From positions 16,577-37,957 of the IMG/VR virus record IMGVR_UViG_3300000116_000063: a stretch of 21,381 nt of DNA; one strand, given 5' to 3'. The position numbers were made by a program, and so were the translations under genes. This stretch comes from a virus. Shown one piece after another: positions 8,001 to 15,373 of the stretch (positions within the stretch are counted from its first letter, which is position 1; each line of letters opens with the position of its first letter). Under the pieces are notes generated by a model. That model was not told where the DNA came from. It was given only the letters and a program-made list of their open reading frames with translations, and made no database searches.

Positions 8001-9700
8001 AATGCTCCACCCTGGATAAGAAGATCTTCTTCACTGACACCAACTTCACTTCGTACTGCCTTGAATGTTGTGGCACTCTTAACAGTAAATAATTTTCCAG
8101 ATCCCTCATTAAGAACAGAAGTTGTATTGGCACCAGAAGCAAATCCAAAGAGAGAACCACCACGGAATCTCTGTGGATAGAAATCATATCCACCGTCTGC
8201 CTTATAGTGCATCCTGATCTGGATGCGAGGCGTACCGTCAATATTGATCCAACCAAATCCTTGGTGCTTAGGAATGGTATAGTCAATACCAGTACCAAGA
8301 AGTCTTGGTTGCTTGTTACCAACAGAACCTGTGTAGTTACCCTTGATGAAGCTCTCTGCTGCACCACCACTGAATGGCATTCTGCCAGTCGCTGCCTTAG
8401 TGGTAACATCAATACTAATAAGACCGAAGTCATCTTCACTGAGTCCAGTTCCTGTGGTGAGTTCCTGGAACTGAATATTTTTAACACCCCAGTGATCTAA
8501 AACAAGATCAACAACTCTTGGACCAATATTATAAGTGTAGTCTGGGAAAGCACAGCGTACTCTAAATCTCTGACCGTAATTTCTTGCCTGAGCAGGTAGA
8601 GTTGCTGTATATGTGTTTAAATTATTGAAGGAAGAATCTGCATAAGAGACTCTTCCAAATTCCTGCCAGGTTCCATTAGAACTCAGGTACTGGAATACTA
8701 AATCTTCCGAACTATCGTCTGGGGACTCACCACCATTGCTATTATTGCCTCTGATAACATCAAAAGATACAAGATCAAGATGTCTAGTGTCAGATTCAAA
8801 TTCAAAGTATCTTTCGTAATTATATCCAGCGCCAAACGCTCTGGGTGGACGCTCTCTAAATGATATGTGTGGACCAATATTAAATCCACCAGTAAATCCT
8901 ACACCAGTTCCACCAGTCTCCAATTTAGTGGAGAAGAATACTGACTGGTAAGAAGGATCTAAAAGATCATCAGGTTCAATGATGAACGGATGACCTGTAA
9001 TTGTTTGATTATATGCAACATCACCATAGTCCTCACTTCTGAGTACAGTCTCAGTGAGTGATCCATGGTCATCTGATCTAAAGTCTATTGAATCTTCTTC
9101 ATCAAACAGATAAGATCTGCTCTCTTGTGCTTCACCAATGAAGTCAAAGATTCTATCTTGCTGATTAAATATTACTTCTGTCTTCGCTGAACCCTTTGTA
9201 GAAAGGTGGAAGATGGATGTAGGTGGTGTAGAGATAACCGCATCCAGAGCTTCCGCCCCGACTGGAGGTAAGACGCCTCTTCCCAACCAGGAAGAGGTAA
9301 TCTTATCTTCGGCAACACCTTGGAAGTCAAAGACCCTATTGACTGGGTTGAAGAATACCTCTGTTATTGCTCGTCCGAACAGTGCGAATTCGACACCACC
9401 AACACTTACTCTTGTGGTATTGTCGTCTGCTGACAAGTGGATACCGATCTTACCCATCGGTACGCCAGTTGTATCCAGCGTGATAGTTCCAAAGTCTTGG
9501 ATCTGATAGTATTGTTCGATGGAAGCAGTAATCTCACCGTAGTCTTCTGCTTCTACTACCGCATCGGTAATACTACCATAACTAAGTTCCTCATAATTGA
9601 GGATAGAAAATTGATTATACGAATATACCGCTCTCTGTACAGTAAAAAGATTACCTAGAGAACGGAGGCTACCTATTCCTTGATATTGGAATAACGCCAT
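5069..9700 (-). CDS. Giant repetitive tail-fibre-like protein (1543 aa)
   Basis: The largest gene of the window. The N-terminal part carries D-Y-G-x-I/V motifs, often as a pair about 13-15 residues apart (residues near 41/53, 211/224, and again near residues 615-640 and 880-900). Residues about 250-415 look like a separate beta-sandwich module with V-I-R-G-N-N-S-N-G-G-E, an F-Q-Y-L-S strand and a closing D-H-W-G-V. The C-terminal half is built from degenerate units of about 41-45 residues, each pairing G-S-L-F-G-F-x-S-G-A-E-A with L-F-T-F-E-G-x-x-x-E. Minor recurring motifs are K/R-G-N-Y and V-L-P-K-H-T-G-A-G. This looks like a fibrous shaft made of short beta strands with lectin-like insertions. 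I recognise it as a cyanophage virion protein type; receptor and exact location are unknown. The upstream box CTAAATA (9718-9724) may be its late promoter; no strong Shine-Dalgarno is visible. Confidence 0.85.
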   Translation of the reverse strand: MALFQYQGIGSLRSLGNLFTVQRAVYSYNQFSILNYEELSYGSITDAVVEAEDYGEITASIEQYYQIQDFGTITLDTTGVPMGKIGIHLSADDNTTRVSVGGVEFALFGRAITEVFFNPVNRVFDFQGVAEDKITSSWLGRGVLPPVGAEALDAVISTPPTSIFHLSTKGSAKTEVIFNQQDRIFDFIGEAQESRSYLFDEEDSIDFRSDDHGSLTETVLRSEDYGDVAYNQTITGHPFIIEPDDLLDPSYQSVFFSTKLETGGTGVGFTGGFNIGPHISFRERPPRAFGAGYNYERYFEFESDTRHLDLVSFDVIRGNNSNGGESPDDSSEDLVFQYLSSNGTWQEFGRVSYADSSFNNLNTYTATLPAQARNYGQRFRVRCAFPDYTYNIGPRVVDLVLDHWGVKNIQFQELTTGTGLSEDDFGLISIDVTTKAATGRMPFSGGAAESFIKGNYTGSVGNKQPRLLGTGIDYTIPKHQGFGWINIDGTPRIQIRMHYKADGGYDFYPQRFRGGSLFGFASGANTTSVLNEGSGKLFTVKSATTFKAVRSEVGVSEEDLLIQGGAFYQVIFNQVDRVFSFNNEEINRRAFAYNLSSVVNIESIDYGYITDTVTISEDYGDVTYDEIYYPWQIENFGTLAPTTTRLPFGLGRLHSSTETPRVRRFVGNIEETNLRLLGTGKVYVLPKFTSKGDLIKIRGNTDFVRARDWVGTGNLPTLSGGAEAVAFVPAKDDRALFNFEGELVEKFGKGNYDGVGSLFGFDSSTISIRITTINDGLFSVHGEVVEKSIFSEVGSGSLGTVVGAAERVTFHYNQESSFGACEGDDYGFVSESVFNVEESPALLGYLNDSISSLANDVVSEFGRIPNAIDYGYVNQYYQYNHEDYGNLFPDDCLEPQGLQLDFVGTAPEAFSRGNYTASGSIGAFVGSAEAVAFIPAKKKALFGFEGNATESTTPATEIGSGSLFSYVTFSERVAFEPAKADPLFAIDGGLRISAVTEQESELKFTAAWEASGQLFGYTGSGEATGNEHTGAGTIFLRDSGVRIEPESFTPWIPAGRGSIFSFVSFTESATFVPAKKKALFGFSGAATDIQFSFAWETVETTHLLLRGSPKVFVLPKHTGAGSIFVRDSGVRIEPESFTPFIPEGFGKLFGGIGGAAEAVGSNPPDDFTLFTFTGEIETPLLTFSEQKFVQARFLPDEAFTTFQVRVTETGLQPVEVHGELDESFTPAPEIGLGRLYGFSGAAEASVFNPIDKTTLFTFEGNSAERETNSMVAFGSLFGFASGVEVTAVAEEKQALFSFAGNLQERITPAPHITTGGLFGFSSTTEAKVFDYPERTTLYSISGTAEERFSSTLQGTPVPGLDVNGNLVERTAFDHVGTGSIFGFSSTTEARVIVPRGLRSLFTFAGDVADSETNVEIGSGTLTGFVGGAESTSNVEVTFTLFTIGGDTVGGDVKFTAANLAVGQIRVGLSDPGLPGNISRGITVFRLRTFPEGAKVKFSGTKAESFTPAPHIVEGLINVNRGNEITEDRYIEFRKPHPTRIVVI
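6291..6621 (-). repeat. Pair of 64-bp direct repeats inside the 1543-aa fibre gene
   Basis: Bases 6291-6354 and 6558-6621 match at 59 of 64 positions by direct comparison, 267 bases (89 codons) apart and in the same frame. Both encode the motif H-T-G-A-G-S/T-I-F-V/L-R-D-S-G-V-R-I-E-P-E-S-F. The mismatches are few and several are silent, which indicates a recent internal duplication or conversion compared with the more diverged repeats around them. Confidence 0.85.
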
Positions 9701-9716
9701 CTACTCGCGCTTTCTT

Positions 9717-10637
9717 TTATTTAGTAAACCTAGGATACAACTGTCCTGTGAGTGGTCTGTTTGGTTCGGAAGCAGGATACGCATTAGTAATATTAAGATT
9801 ATAAGTATCCATACGCATAGTTCCGTTTGTCTCACTTATAAGTGTTCTATTAATCTGCTGATCATACAAACTCAACACTTCAGTATCACTTAAAGATCTA
9901 TCACGATACATTCTTACGAGACTAATTCCACCTTCAAAAGATTGACCACTACTAGCAGCATAAGCTCCAATCTGATAATCTAAAGTTGGTTCGATTGCAG
10001 CAGCATAAGTATCCTCAACTCCAAGTTTTCCATTCAACCACCACTTAATAACACCTTCTCTCCTAGTAACAATCGTGTGGTAATTAGTATTAAGAGATAT
10101 TGTCTCTGGATATATCCAATCATTAGATTCGCCATTTATCGCAAGTGTCATACCACCTGTAGAACCAATGGATATAATAAACTTATTATCACTACTGCCA
10201 AACGTATTCCAACTTGCAATTAATGCTGATGGATATGTTGCATTTGGAGTTCCAGTCATATTAAAAGAGATCTCTACCGCAAAATCACCCGCAAAATCAA
10301 AGTCAGAACCATCATCTAATGCTGCATATCCAGTATCTGCAAAGACAATATTTCTTCCATCAAAAGAATAACTACCATAGAACGTAGCATTATTTTGAGG
10401 CAATCCAGTATCATACCAGATAGAAGTTGTACCAATACCACTATGCCTATTAGATGGAACCCCATTATAAGAAAGGGGATCCATGGAATCTAATTCCAAA
10501 ATCTTCTCACTACCAACACCAACACCATCAGGCAAATCTAATCCTATCTTTGAAAATCTCAATTGCTTTGTTGACATTGAAGTTGTAGCAAAACCAACAA
10601 TACCAGATGTTAAATTAGGTAGAGTATAATTTGTCAT
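9717..10637 (-). CDS. Concanavalin A/LamG-like lectin-domain virion protein (306 aa)
   Basis: A 306-residue protein whose residues about 80-270 fit the concanavalin A-like jelly roll of the LamG_3 family. It has a Y-S-F-D-G-x-N strand, D-F-D-F-A-G-D-F-A-V-E-I-S-F, the central Y-H-T-I-V-T-R-R-E-G-x-I-K-W-W-L-N-G-K and the closing F-E-G-G-I-S-L-V-R-M-Y-x-R-x-L-S-x-x-E-V. Such domains bind sugars or proteins on phage tails. I start at ATG 10637, which shares one base with the TGA of the preceding 648-aa gene; an in-frame TTG one codon upstream is less likely. The stop codon TAA at 9717-9719 lies inside the candidate late promoter of the next gene. The context of fibre genes on both sides supports a role in adsorption; ligand unknown. 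Confidence 0.85.
   Translation of the reverse strand: MTNYTLPNLTSGIVGFATTSMSTKQLRFSKIGLDLPDGVGVGSEKILELDSMDPLSYNGVPSNRHSGIGTTSIWYDTGLPQNNATFYGSYSFDGRNIVFADTGYAALDDGSDFDFAGDFAVEISFNMTGTPNATYPSALIASWNTFGSSDNKFIISIGSTGGMTLAINGESNDWIYPETISLNTNYHTIVTRREGVIKWWLNGKLGVEDTYAAAIEPTLDYQIGAYAASSGQSFEGGISLVRMYRDRSLSDTEVLSLYDQQINRTLISETNGTMRMDTYNLNITNAYPASEPNRPLTGQLYPRFTK
9718..9724 (-). promoter_or_regulatory. Possible late promoter box (CTAAATA) overlapping a stop codon
   Basis: The minus strand reads CTAAATA 18 bases before the ATG of the 1543-aa gene and contains the TAA stop of the lectin gene. It is a partial match to TATAAATA. If used, the leader would be only about ten bases long. Moderate support, mainly from position. 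Confidence 0.4.
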
Positions 10638-12583
10638 CAAACAGTCCTTGCACAGAATGCAATTCCACGGGTAGTCGTAGTCTGATTATATGATGCAGTA
10701 ATTACTGTCCAAACTTCACTTGGACTAATAGTAAATGTATCACCCTGTTGAATGTTTGCATTCGCAGCATTGTAGTAGAACTCAACCAATCCAAAATCTT
10801 CAGGCAAATAATATGGGCAAGGAATTAAGTTAATATTAATAGGTATTCCTTTTATAACTGCATTAAAGTTTGCCTCAGGAGATACTCTACTAGTACCATT
10901 CAGTTCTGTCTGATAAGGATACCCTCCCCTAAATGTCATTGGTTGGTCCTCGGATCGATAATAAAGTCTAGCTTGATTAACAGTATTATCCTGCCTATAA
11001 GACATACTTGCATAATAAGATGATACATAATTCTCTGCGGTATCATCATAAGCTTCATATTCTTGCCAAGGAAACTCTGCAGCTCTCTTCTGCCCTCCAC
11101 CATTTGTCTCATAACTACTTGAAAGACTTGTTTTGAAAGTTAACGTTGGAACAGTAGTATTACCCGCAGCAGGAAGTATCTCAGTCATTCCAGCGAGAAA
11201 TACGTGATCATAATCCCATAAATTAGAGTCAAAATTATGAAAGAAAAATGTTGATGCAGTATTACTAGTAAGATGTGTTGAAGATAATGTAGGATATCTA
11301 TAGGAAAATACAACAAATCTTGGATCTAACGCAGATTTAAATAGATTAAGGTCCATATCAAATCCATAATTAGTATTATATGACAATGATATCAATTTAT
11401 TATAATCGTGAGTATTAGTGACCGCAGTATGAGAGAGGTAGCTATTTGAGAAACCACCGATATTGCGGGTTGAAAAATCTAAATTTGATGCCCCAGCAAC
11501 TCTCTTACTATATCCAGTTCCCCCATGTGCATACCTACCATCAGTATTTCCATTTTTTGAATTGGGTGCATATTCAGTTCCATCATAATGCATATATCCA
11601 TTAAATGACCATACATCTAAGATGCCCTCGGTAGAACTTTGCCTAAAAGATCTATAGGTATTTCCATACAATTTATTTGCTGCTATAGAATGTTTTTGAA
11701 TACCATATGGTCGAGCATTAGAAAGATCACTATCCCAGTGATCAGTATTAGTTCCATAACCAACAAGAGTTCTATCTGCAGCATCACCACTCCAAGGTTG
11801 AACAATCACTCTCCCACCCTCAGGTCCTATACTACTATTAGTATAAGATTTGATTAGATATGTTCCTGCTTGACCAATCTTAAACGTATATTCAGAATAT
11901 CCATCAGCAGTATTTAAGTTCCCGTCCCAACCCGCAACTCTCTGAGAACTTGATGATGATGCAGCATTATCTTCATAGATATGAGGACTGACGATACCTG
12001 GATCATAAGAATCACTATAACTATTAGCAATACTTATTGTATCACCTTCTCTAACTGTAATTATACTCACACCTGCGCCAATCACACCCGCTCTGTCAGC
12101 GTTGTGCAAATCAAACGCATACAAGTACCCTCCAACCTCAGCTCCCTGGTATACCATAGTAGTTAATGCTATTGATACTGTTGTTCCATTACCAACTATC
12201 TCATCAACACATACCTTAAATGATAAGTCGGTAGCTCCATTTGAAAATCCACCAATATCATCAGCGGATAAAGTCACCATCTCACCAGAAGTATATCCAA
12301 GTCCAGGGCGATTAACAATAACTTTTTTGACACCTACAGTATCTCTATAAACCGCAAAACTAGATTCCGTACCAACACCAGTGGTTGATTTGGGTCTTAC
12401 ATCTTCATACCAATCTGATGCATTAGTATCTCCACCACCAGTCAATGTACCAAGACCAACAATATATCCCGTAATCTCATCACTAACCCAACCGAGAGAC
12501 ACCATTGCCTGACCCATTTGGGATATGACATCAGAGGATGCCCATCCAGCGTTTACTTTAAACGTGCTTGTAGTAATTGCCAT
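10637..12583 (-). CDS. Virion structural protein (648 aa)
   Basis: A 648-residue protein beginning MAITTSTFKVNAGWASSDVI, a start I associate with cyanophage structural proteins. It is rich in Tyr, Ser, Asn and Gly, has only a few cysteines, and lacks a signal peptide or membrane span. Within the first 125 residues lies an R-P-G-L-G-Y-T-S-G-E segment typical of small beta-solenoid or Ig-like structural domains. A later stretch (about 165-270) with E-G-D-T-I-S-I and G-Q-A-G-T-Y-L-I-K-S-Y resembles a beta-sandwich. The C terminus has G-D-T-F-T-I-S-P-S-E-V-W-T-V-I. It lies five bases downstream of the 901-aa fibre stop, with AGAGGC as a Shine-Dalgarno inside that gene's last codons, and overlaps the lectin gene by one base. 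The three are one unit. Function beyond virion structure is not visible. Confidence 0.8.
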   Translation of the reverse strand: MAITTSTFKVNAGWASSDVISQMGQAMVSLGWVSDEITGYIVGLGTLTGGGDTNASDWYEDVRPKSTTGVGTESSFAVYRDTVGVKKVIVNRPGLGYTSGEMVTLSADDIGGFSNGATDLSFKVCVDEIVGNGTTVSIALTTMVYQGAEVGGYLYAFDLHNADRAGVIGAGVSIITVREGDTISIANSYSDSYDPGIVSPHIYEDNAASSSSSQRVAGWDGNLNTADGYSEYTFKIGQAGTYLIKSYTNSSIGPEGGRVIVQPWSGDAADRTLVGYGTNTDHWDSDLSNARPYGIQKHSIAANKLYGNTYRSFRQSSTEGILDVWSFNGYMHYDGTEYAPNSKNGNTDGRYAHGGTGYSKRVAGASNLDFSTRNIGGFSNSYLSHTAVTNTHDYNKLISLSYNTNYGFDMDLNLFKSALDPRFVVFSYRYPTLSSTHLTSNTASTFFFHNFDSNLWDYDHVFLAGMTEILPAAGNTTVPTLTFKTSLSSSYETNGGGQKRAAEFPWQEYEAYDDTAENYVSSYYASMSYRQDNTVNQARLYYRSEDQPMTFRGGYPYQTELNGTSRVSPEANFNAVIKGIPININLIPCPYYLPEDFGLVEFYYNAANANIQQGDTFTISPSEVWTVITASYNQTTTTRGIAFCARTV

Positions 12584-12588
12584 TATCG

Positions 12589-15294
12589 TTATGCCTCTAG
12601 TTGTAGAATGGTGAGATTTGCAGTAATTGTTTGCGTCGAACCAGATAGATTTTGTATGGAGACGTAGATTTTATTTGTAACAGGTTCATCCATGTTGCCA
12701 CCCATAGCAAAAGGTGTAATCACTTGCTGAGTGGAGATTCCAGTAGTAACAACCTCTGCAATCACACCACTACCAGGTGCTGGATCTTCTCCAACACTTC
12801 TACTCACATCATTTGATCTAGATGTACTATCAGTATATAGTCGGATCCAACCTGTTGTGGATAGACCAACCTTCATCAGAGCATAAGACTTCTGACCAAT
12901 AATATCAGTGTTACCAATTCCAAGATTAGCAATCGATGTTGTCACTCCACTGACAATGTTTCTTGACTGAGCACCACCACCAGATCCAGTGACTGTTGCA
13001 ATGCCAGCAGAGGCAACTACATTCAGACCAGAGGCAAAGTTAATTACAGTAGCAGCAGCACCGACACCAACACCATCGTCCTGAATATTAACACCAGTTC
13101 CTGCAGCAGTTACATTCACAAGATTGGAACCATCAATTGCAGGAAGTGCTCCTGTAAGATTAGATGCTGCAAGAGATCCAGAGAAGGAAGTTGCAGTAAG
13201 AGCACCACTTACATTTACATCATCTAATTCAGTATGACCATCAACATCAATAGATCCATTAAAGTTGACAGCACCAGCAAAAGTAGAAATACCTGATACA
13301 TTTACATCATCAAGTTCAGTTTGTCCATCAACATCTAAGTTACCATTAGCATCAATAGCACCAGCAAAAGTAGTAATACCTGATACATTTACATCATCAA
13401 GTTCAGTTTGTCCATCAACATCTAAGTTACCATTAGCATCAATAGCACTAACAATAATACTTGGAGAACCAGTAAGACCGCCAGCATTAGTTGCAAAGGA
13501 TGCAGTATTTGATCCAGTGATTGTGGCAATACCTGCACTCAATACTACGCTAAGGTTATTACCAAAGTTGATTGTCGCTGCAGCACCGACAGGAGAATCA
13601 CTATCTCTAATCTCAACACCAGATCCAATAGCAGTGACACCAGTCAATGCAGAACCATCAAGAGATGGAAGAGCACCCGTCAACTGACTTGCAGGAAGTG
13701 TTCCATAGAATGATGTTGCAGATACAATACCAGCAACAGTCAGTGCCTCAGTAATAATAGTAGTTTTAATTCCTACATCACCACTAGAGTTAATAAACTG
13801 TCTGATATTACCTTGACCATCAGACAGAACAACATTATTAGATAAAGCTCTAATATCTAAATTATTCTGATTGCCATTGTATGCACCAAGCAGAACGTTA
13901 TAAGATCCAGATGTAAGATTCTGTCCTGCTCGGTCACCAATAGCTACATTATACTGACCAGTGTTTACTGCATAGTGTGCAAGTTGTCCGATAGATATAT
14001 TATGCCCATCTCCACCACTATTTGATCCTAATGCTTGATCACCAATAGCAATATTGGCAGCACCACTACCACCAGTCAAGTCACCAATTTTTATATTCTC
14101 TCCACCTGTACCAAACTTAATTCTAGTTGGTGCGCTTATCTCTCCGTTTAATACAATATTACCATCAAGATCAATATTACCCTTAACGGTAAGCATCTGT
14201 GTTGGTATAGTTGTACCAATACCAACCTTAGAAGTTGTACCAATACCAACTCCGTTTGTTCCTTCAAAGAATCCTGTTGCACCACCACTGAATGTTGCAG
14301 TTATAATCGCAACTTGTCCAGTCTGAGTAACAAGAATATTATCACCAGCAGTAATTGTGGTAACACCTACGGTATTAACGCCCGTCAGTTGAGATCCATC
14401 ACCAACAAACTTCAGAGCAGTTACAATACCAGCAATATTAACATCAGTTCCAATACCCAGAGGTAAGTTTACAGACCCACTACCACTCAGAATTTGAACT
14501 GACTGTTGTCCATCGGGAGATAAGAAATATCCAGAGATTGCTTTAAGACTCTGTGCTGTCAGTATTCCAGTGAACTCCGCATCAGTTGCAGCAAACTTTG
14601 TTGCTGTAAGAATACCAACATTCAGGTTTGGTGTTCCAGTAAGTCCTGCTGCAGCAGTTGCCAGTCCAGCGATGGAAGCATAGTCAGCGGTAGAAGCATT
14701 GCCAGCAGCAGTTGCAACTCCAGCAACGTCAGCATATGTAGAGACCCCTACATTGATTCCTGTAAGTTCTGATCCATTACCAACAAACAAACCACCAGTA
14801 ATTACGCCAACAATAACGTTGGGTGATCCAGTAAGTCCCTGTGCGTTTGTAGCAATCCCTGCTGTATCAGCATACGTGGAGATACCTGCATAAGGAGCAA
14901 ACGCAGTCTCTCCAGATTGTGTGGCATACGTAGCGTTAGTTGCAAGTCCTGCTACAGAAGCATACGTTGATACTCCAGCAACTAAAGCATATGTTGATAC
15001 ACCCGCAATTGGTGAATAAGTTGATATACCAGCAACAATTGCATAGGTTGATACACCAGCGATTGGTGCATATGAAGCAATTCCAGAACTAATTGCATAG
15101 TTTGCAACAGTTGCAACTCCAGATACTGGTGCATATGAAGCAATTCCAGCAGACTCACTGTAAGTTACAACAAGTCCAGAAGAGGTTATACCACTTAAAG
15201 TTGTTGATAATGCGAAGGTATCAACAGCAATCAAATTAATTATCTGTCGTTGTTGTTCAAAAGTTGAATTTACACCTACATTAAAAGCGGGCAT
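12589..15294 (-). CDS. Modular tail fibre with YadA-like head repeats (901 aa)
   Basis: A 901-residue fibre. The N terminus (MPAFNVGVNSTFEQQRQIIN) looks like an attachment segment shared among marine phage fibres. Residues about 48-150 are nine-residue repeats of the form G-V/I-S/A-T-Y-A-x-x-A. Next come segments with K-F-V-G-D-G-S-Q-L-T-G-V, a recurrent fibre motif. Residues about 395-475 contain N-I-A-I-G, N-I-S-I-G, N-V-A-I-G and N-V-L-L-G units, the left-handed beta-roll signature of YadA-type trimeric adhesin heads. Three 29-residue units with D-G-x-T-E-L-D-D-V-N-V-S-G follow near 618-695. The last about 125 residues form a compact knob (L-Y-T-D-S-T-S-R-S-N-D, P-G-S-G-V-I-A-E-V). Trimeric assembly is inferred from the repeats. 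Its AGGAG site may be controlled by the hairpins at 15307-15347. Confidence 0.85.
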   Translation of the reverse strand: MPAFNVGVNSTFEQQRQIINLIAVDTFALSTTLSGITSSGLVVTYSESAGIASYAPVSGVATVANYAISSGIASYAPIAGVSTYAIVAGISTYSPIAGVSTYALVAGVSTYASVAGLATNATYATQSGETAFAPYAGISTYADTAGIATNAQGLTGSPNVIVGVITGGLFVGNGSELTGINVGVSTYADVAGVATAAGNASTADYASIAGLATAAAGLTGTPNLNVGILTATKFAATDAEFTGILTAQSLKAISGYFLSPDGQQSVQILSGSGSVNLPLGIGTDVNIAGIVTALKFVGDGSQLTGVNTVGVTTITAGDNILVTQTGQVAIITATFSGGATGFFEGTNGVGIGTTSKVGIGTTIPTQMLTVKGNIDLDGNIVLNGEISAPTRIKFGTGGENIKIGDLTGGSGAANIAIGDQALGSNSGGDGHNISIGQLAHYAVNTGQYNVAIGDRAGQNLTSGSYNVLLGAYNGNQNNLDIRALSNNVVLSDGQGNIRQFINSSGDVGIKTTIITEALTVAGIVSATSFYGTLPASQLTGALPSLDGSALTGVTAIGSGVEIRDSDSPVGAAATINFGNNLSVVLSAGIATITGSNTASFATNAGGLTGSPSIIVSAIDANGNLDVDGQTELDDVNVSGITTFAGAIDANGNLDVDGQTELDDVNVSGISTFAGAVNFNGSIDVDGHTELDDVNVSGALTATSFSGSLAASNLTGALPAIDGSNLVNVTAAGTGVNIQDDGVGVGAAATVINFASGLNVVASAGIATVTGSGGGAQSRNIVSGVTTSIANLGIGNTDIIGQKSYALMKVGLSTTGWIRLYTDSTSRSNDVSRSVGEDPAPGSGVIAEVVTTGISTQQVITPFAMGGNMDEPVTNKIYVSIQNLSGSTQTITANLTILQLEA
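13271..13444 (-). repeat. 87-bp tandem duplication in the 901-aa fibre
   Basis: Bases 13271-13357 and 13358-13444 are head-to-tail copies that differ at a single position (a/t near the start of each copy). Each encodes 29 residues, so the frame is kept. A third, clearly diverged copy follows on the plus-strand left side (about 13205-13270). The near identity marks a very recent duplication. Confidence 0.95.
14917..15153 (-). repeat. Degenerate 27-bp coding repeats in the 901-aa fibre
   Basis: This stretch encodes successive nine-residue units such as GVSTYAIVA, GISTYSPIA, GVSTYALVA and GVSTYASVA, with a 27-base period visible in the DNA (repeated gcatatgttgatac-like words on the plus strand). 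The period and in-frame unit fit a fibrous coiled or beta-solenoid shaft that can change length by slippage or recombination. Confidence 0.8.
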
Positions 15295-15306
15295 AGCGAT
15301 TATTAT

Positions 15307-15324
15307 CTCCTAAAAAAATAGGAG
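15307..15324 (-). promoter_or_regulatory. RBS-sequestering hairpin before the 901-aa fibre
   Basis: On the minus strand CTCCTA (15324-15319) and TAGGAG (15312-15307) are perfect complements around a six-T loop. TAGGAG contains the AGGAG Shine-Dalgarno for the ATG at 15294. The 5' arm overlaps the 3' arm of the terminator stem at 15321-15347, so the two hairpins cannot form together. Confidence 0.55.
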
Positions 15325-15347
15325 GGATCGCACCAGGCAACCCCTCC
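15312..15347 (-). terminator. Rho-independent terminator between the 461-aa and 901-aa genes
   Basis: The minus strand has an 11-pair stem (15347-15337 with 15331-15321, two G-T wobbles), a five-base CTGGT loop, and then TA followed by seven T. It begins 27 bases after the stop codon of the 461-aa gene. The form is that of a strong intrinsic terminator. No exact late promoter box is visible between it and the 901-aa gene, so expression of the latter may rely on readthrough. Confidence 0.85.
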
Positions 15348-15373
15348 ATAACAAAGTATATTGTGCAAAGTAA

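Noticed and set aside
14917-15153. CRISPR-like periodic repeats
   Set aside because: The 27-base period is in frame within a fibre gene, units are contiguous and degenerate, and no unique spacers are present.
15280-15349. Short leader frame starting at ATG 15349 and running through the terminator into the 901-aa start
   Set aside because: No Shine-Dalgarno precedes it and its codons are dictated by the hairpin stem; a leader peptide cannot be supported.
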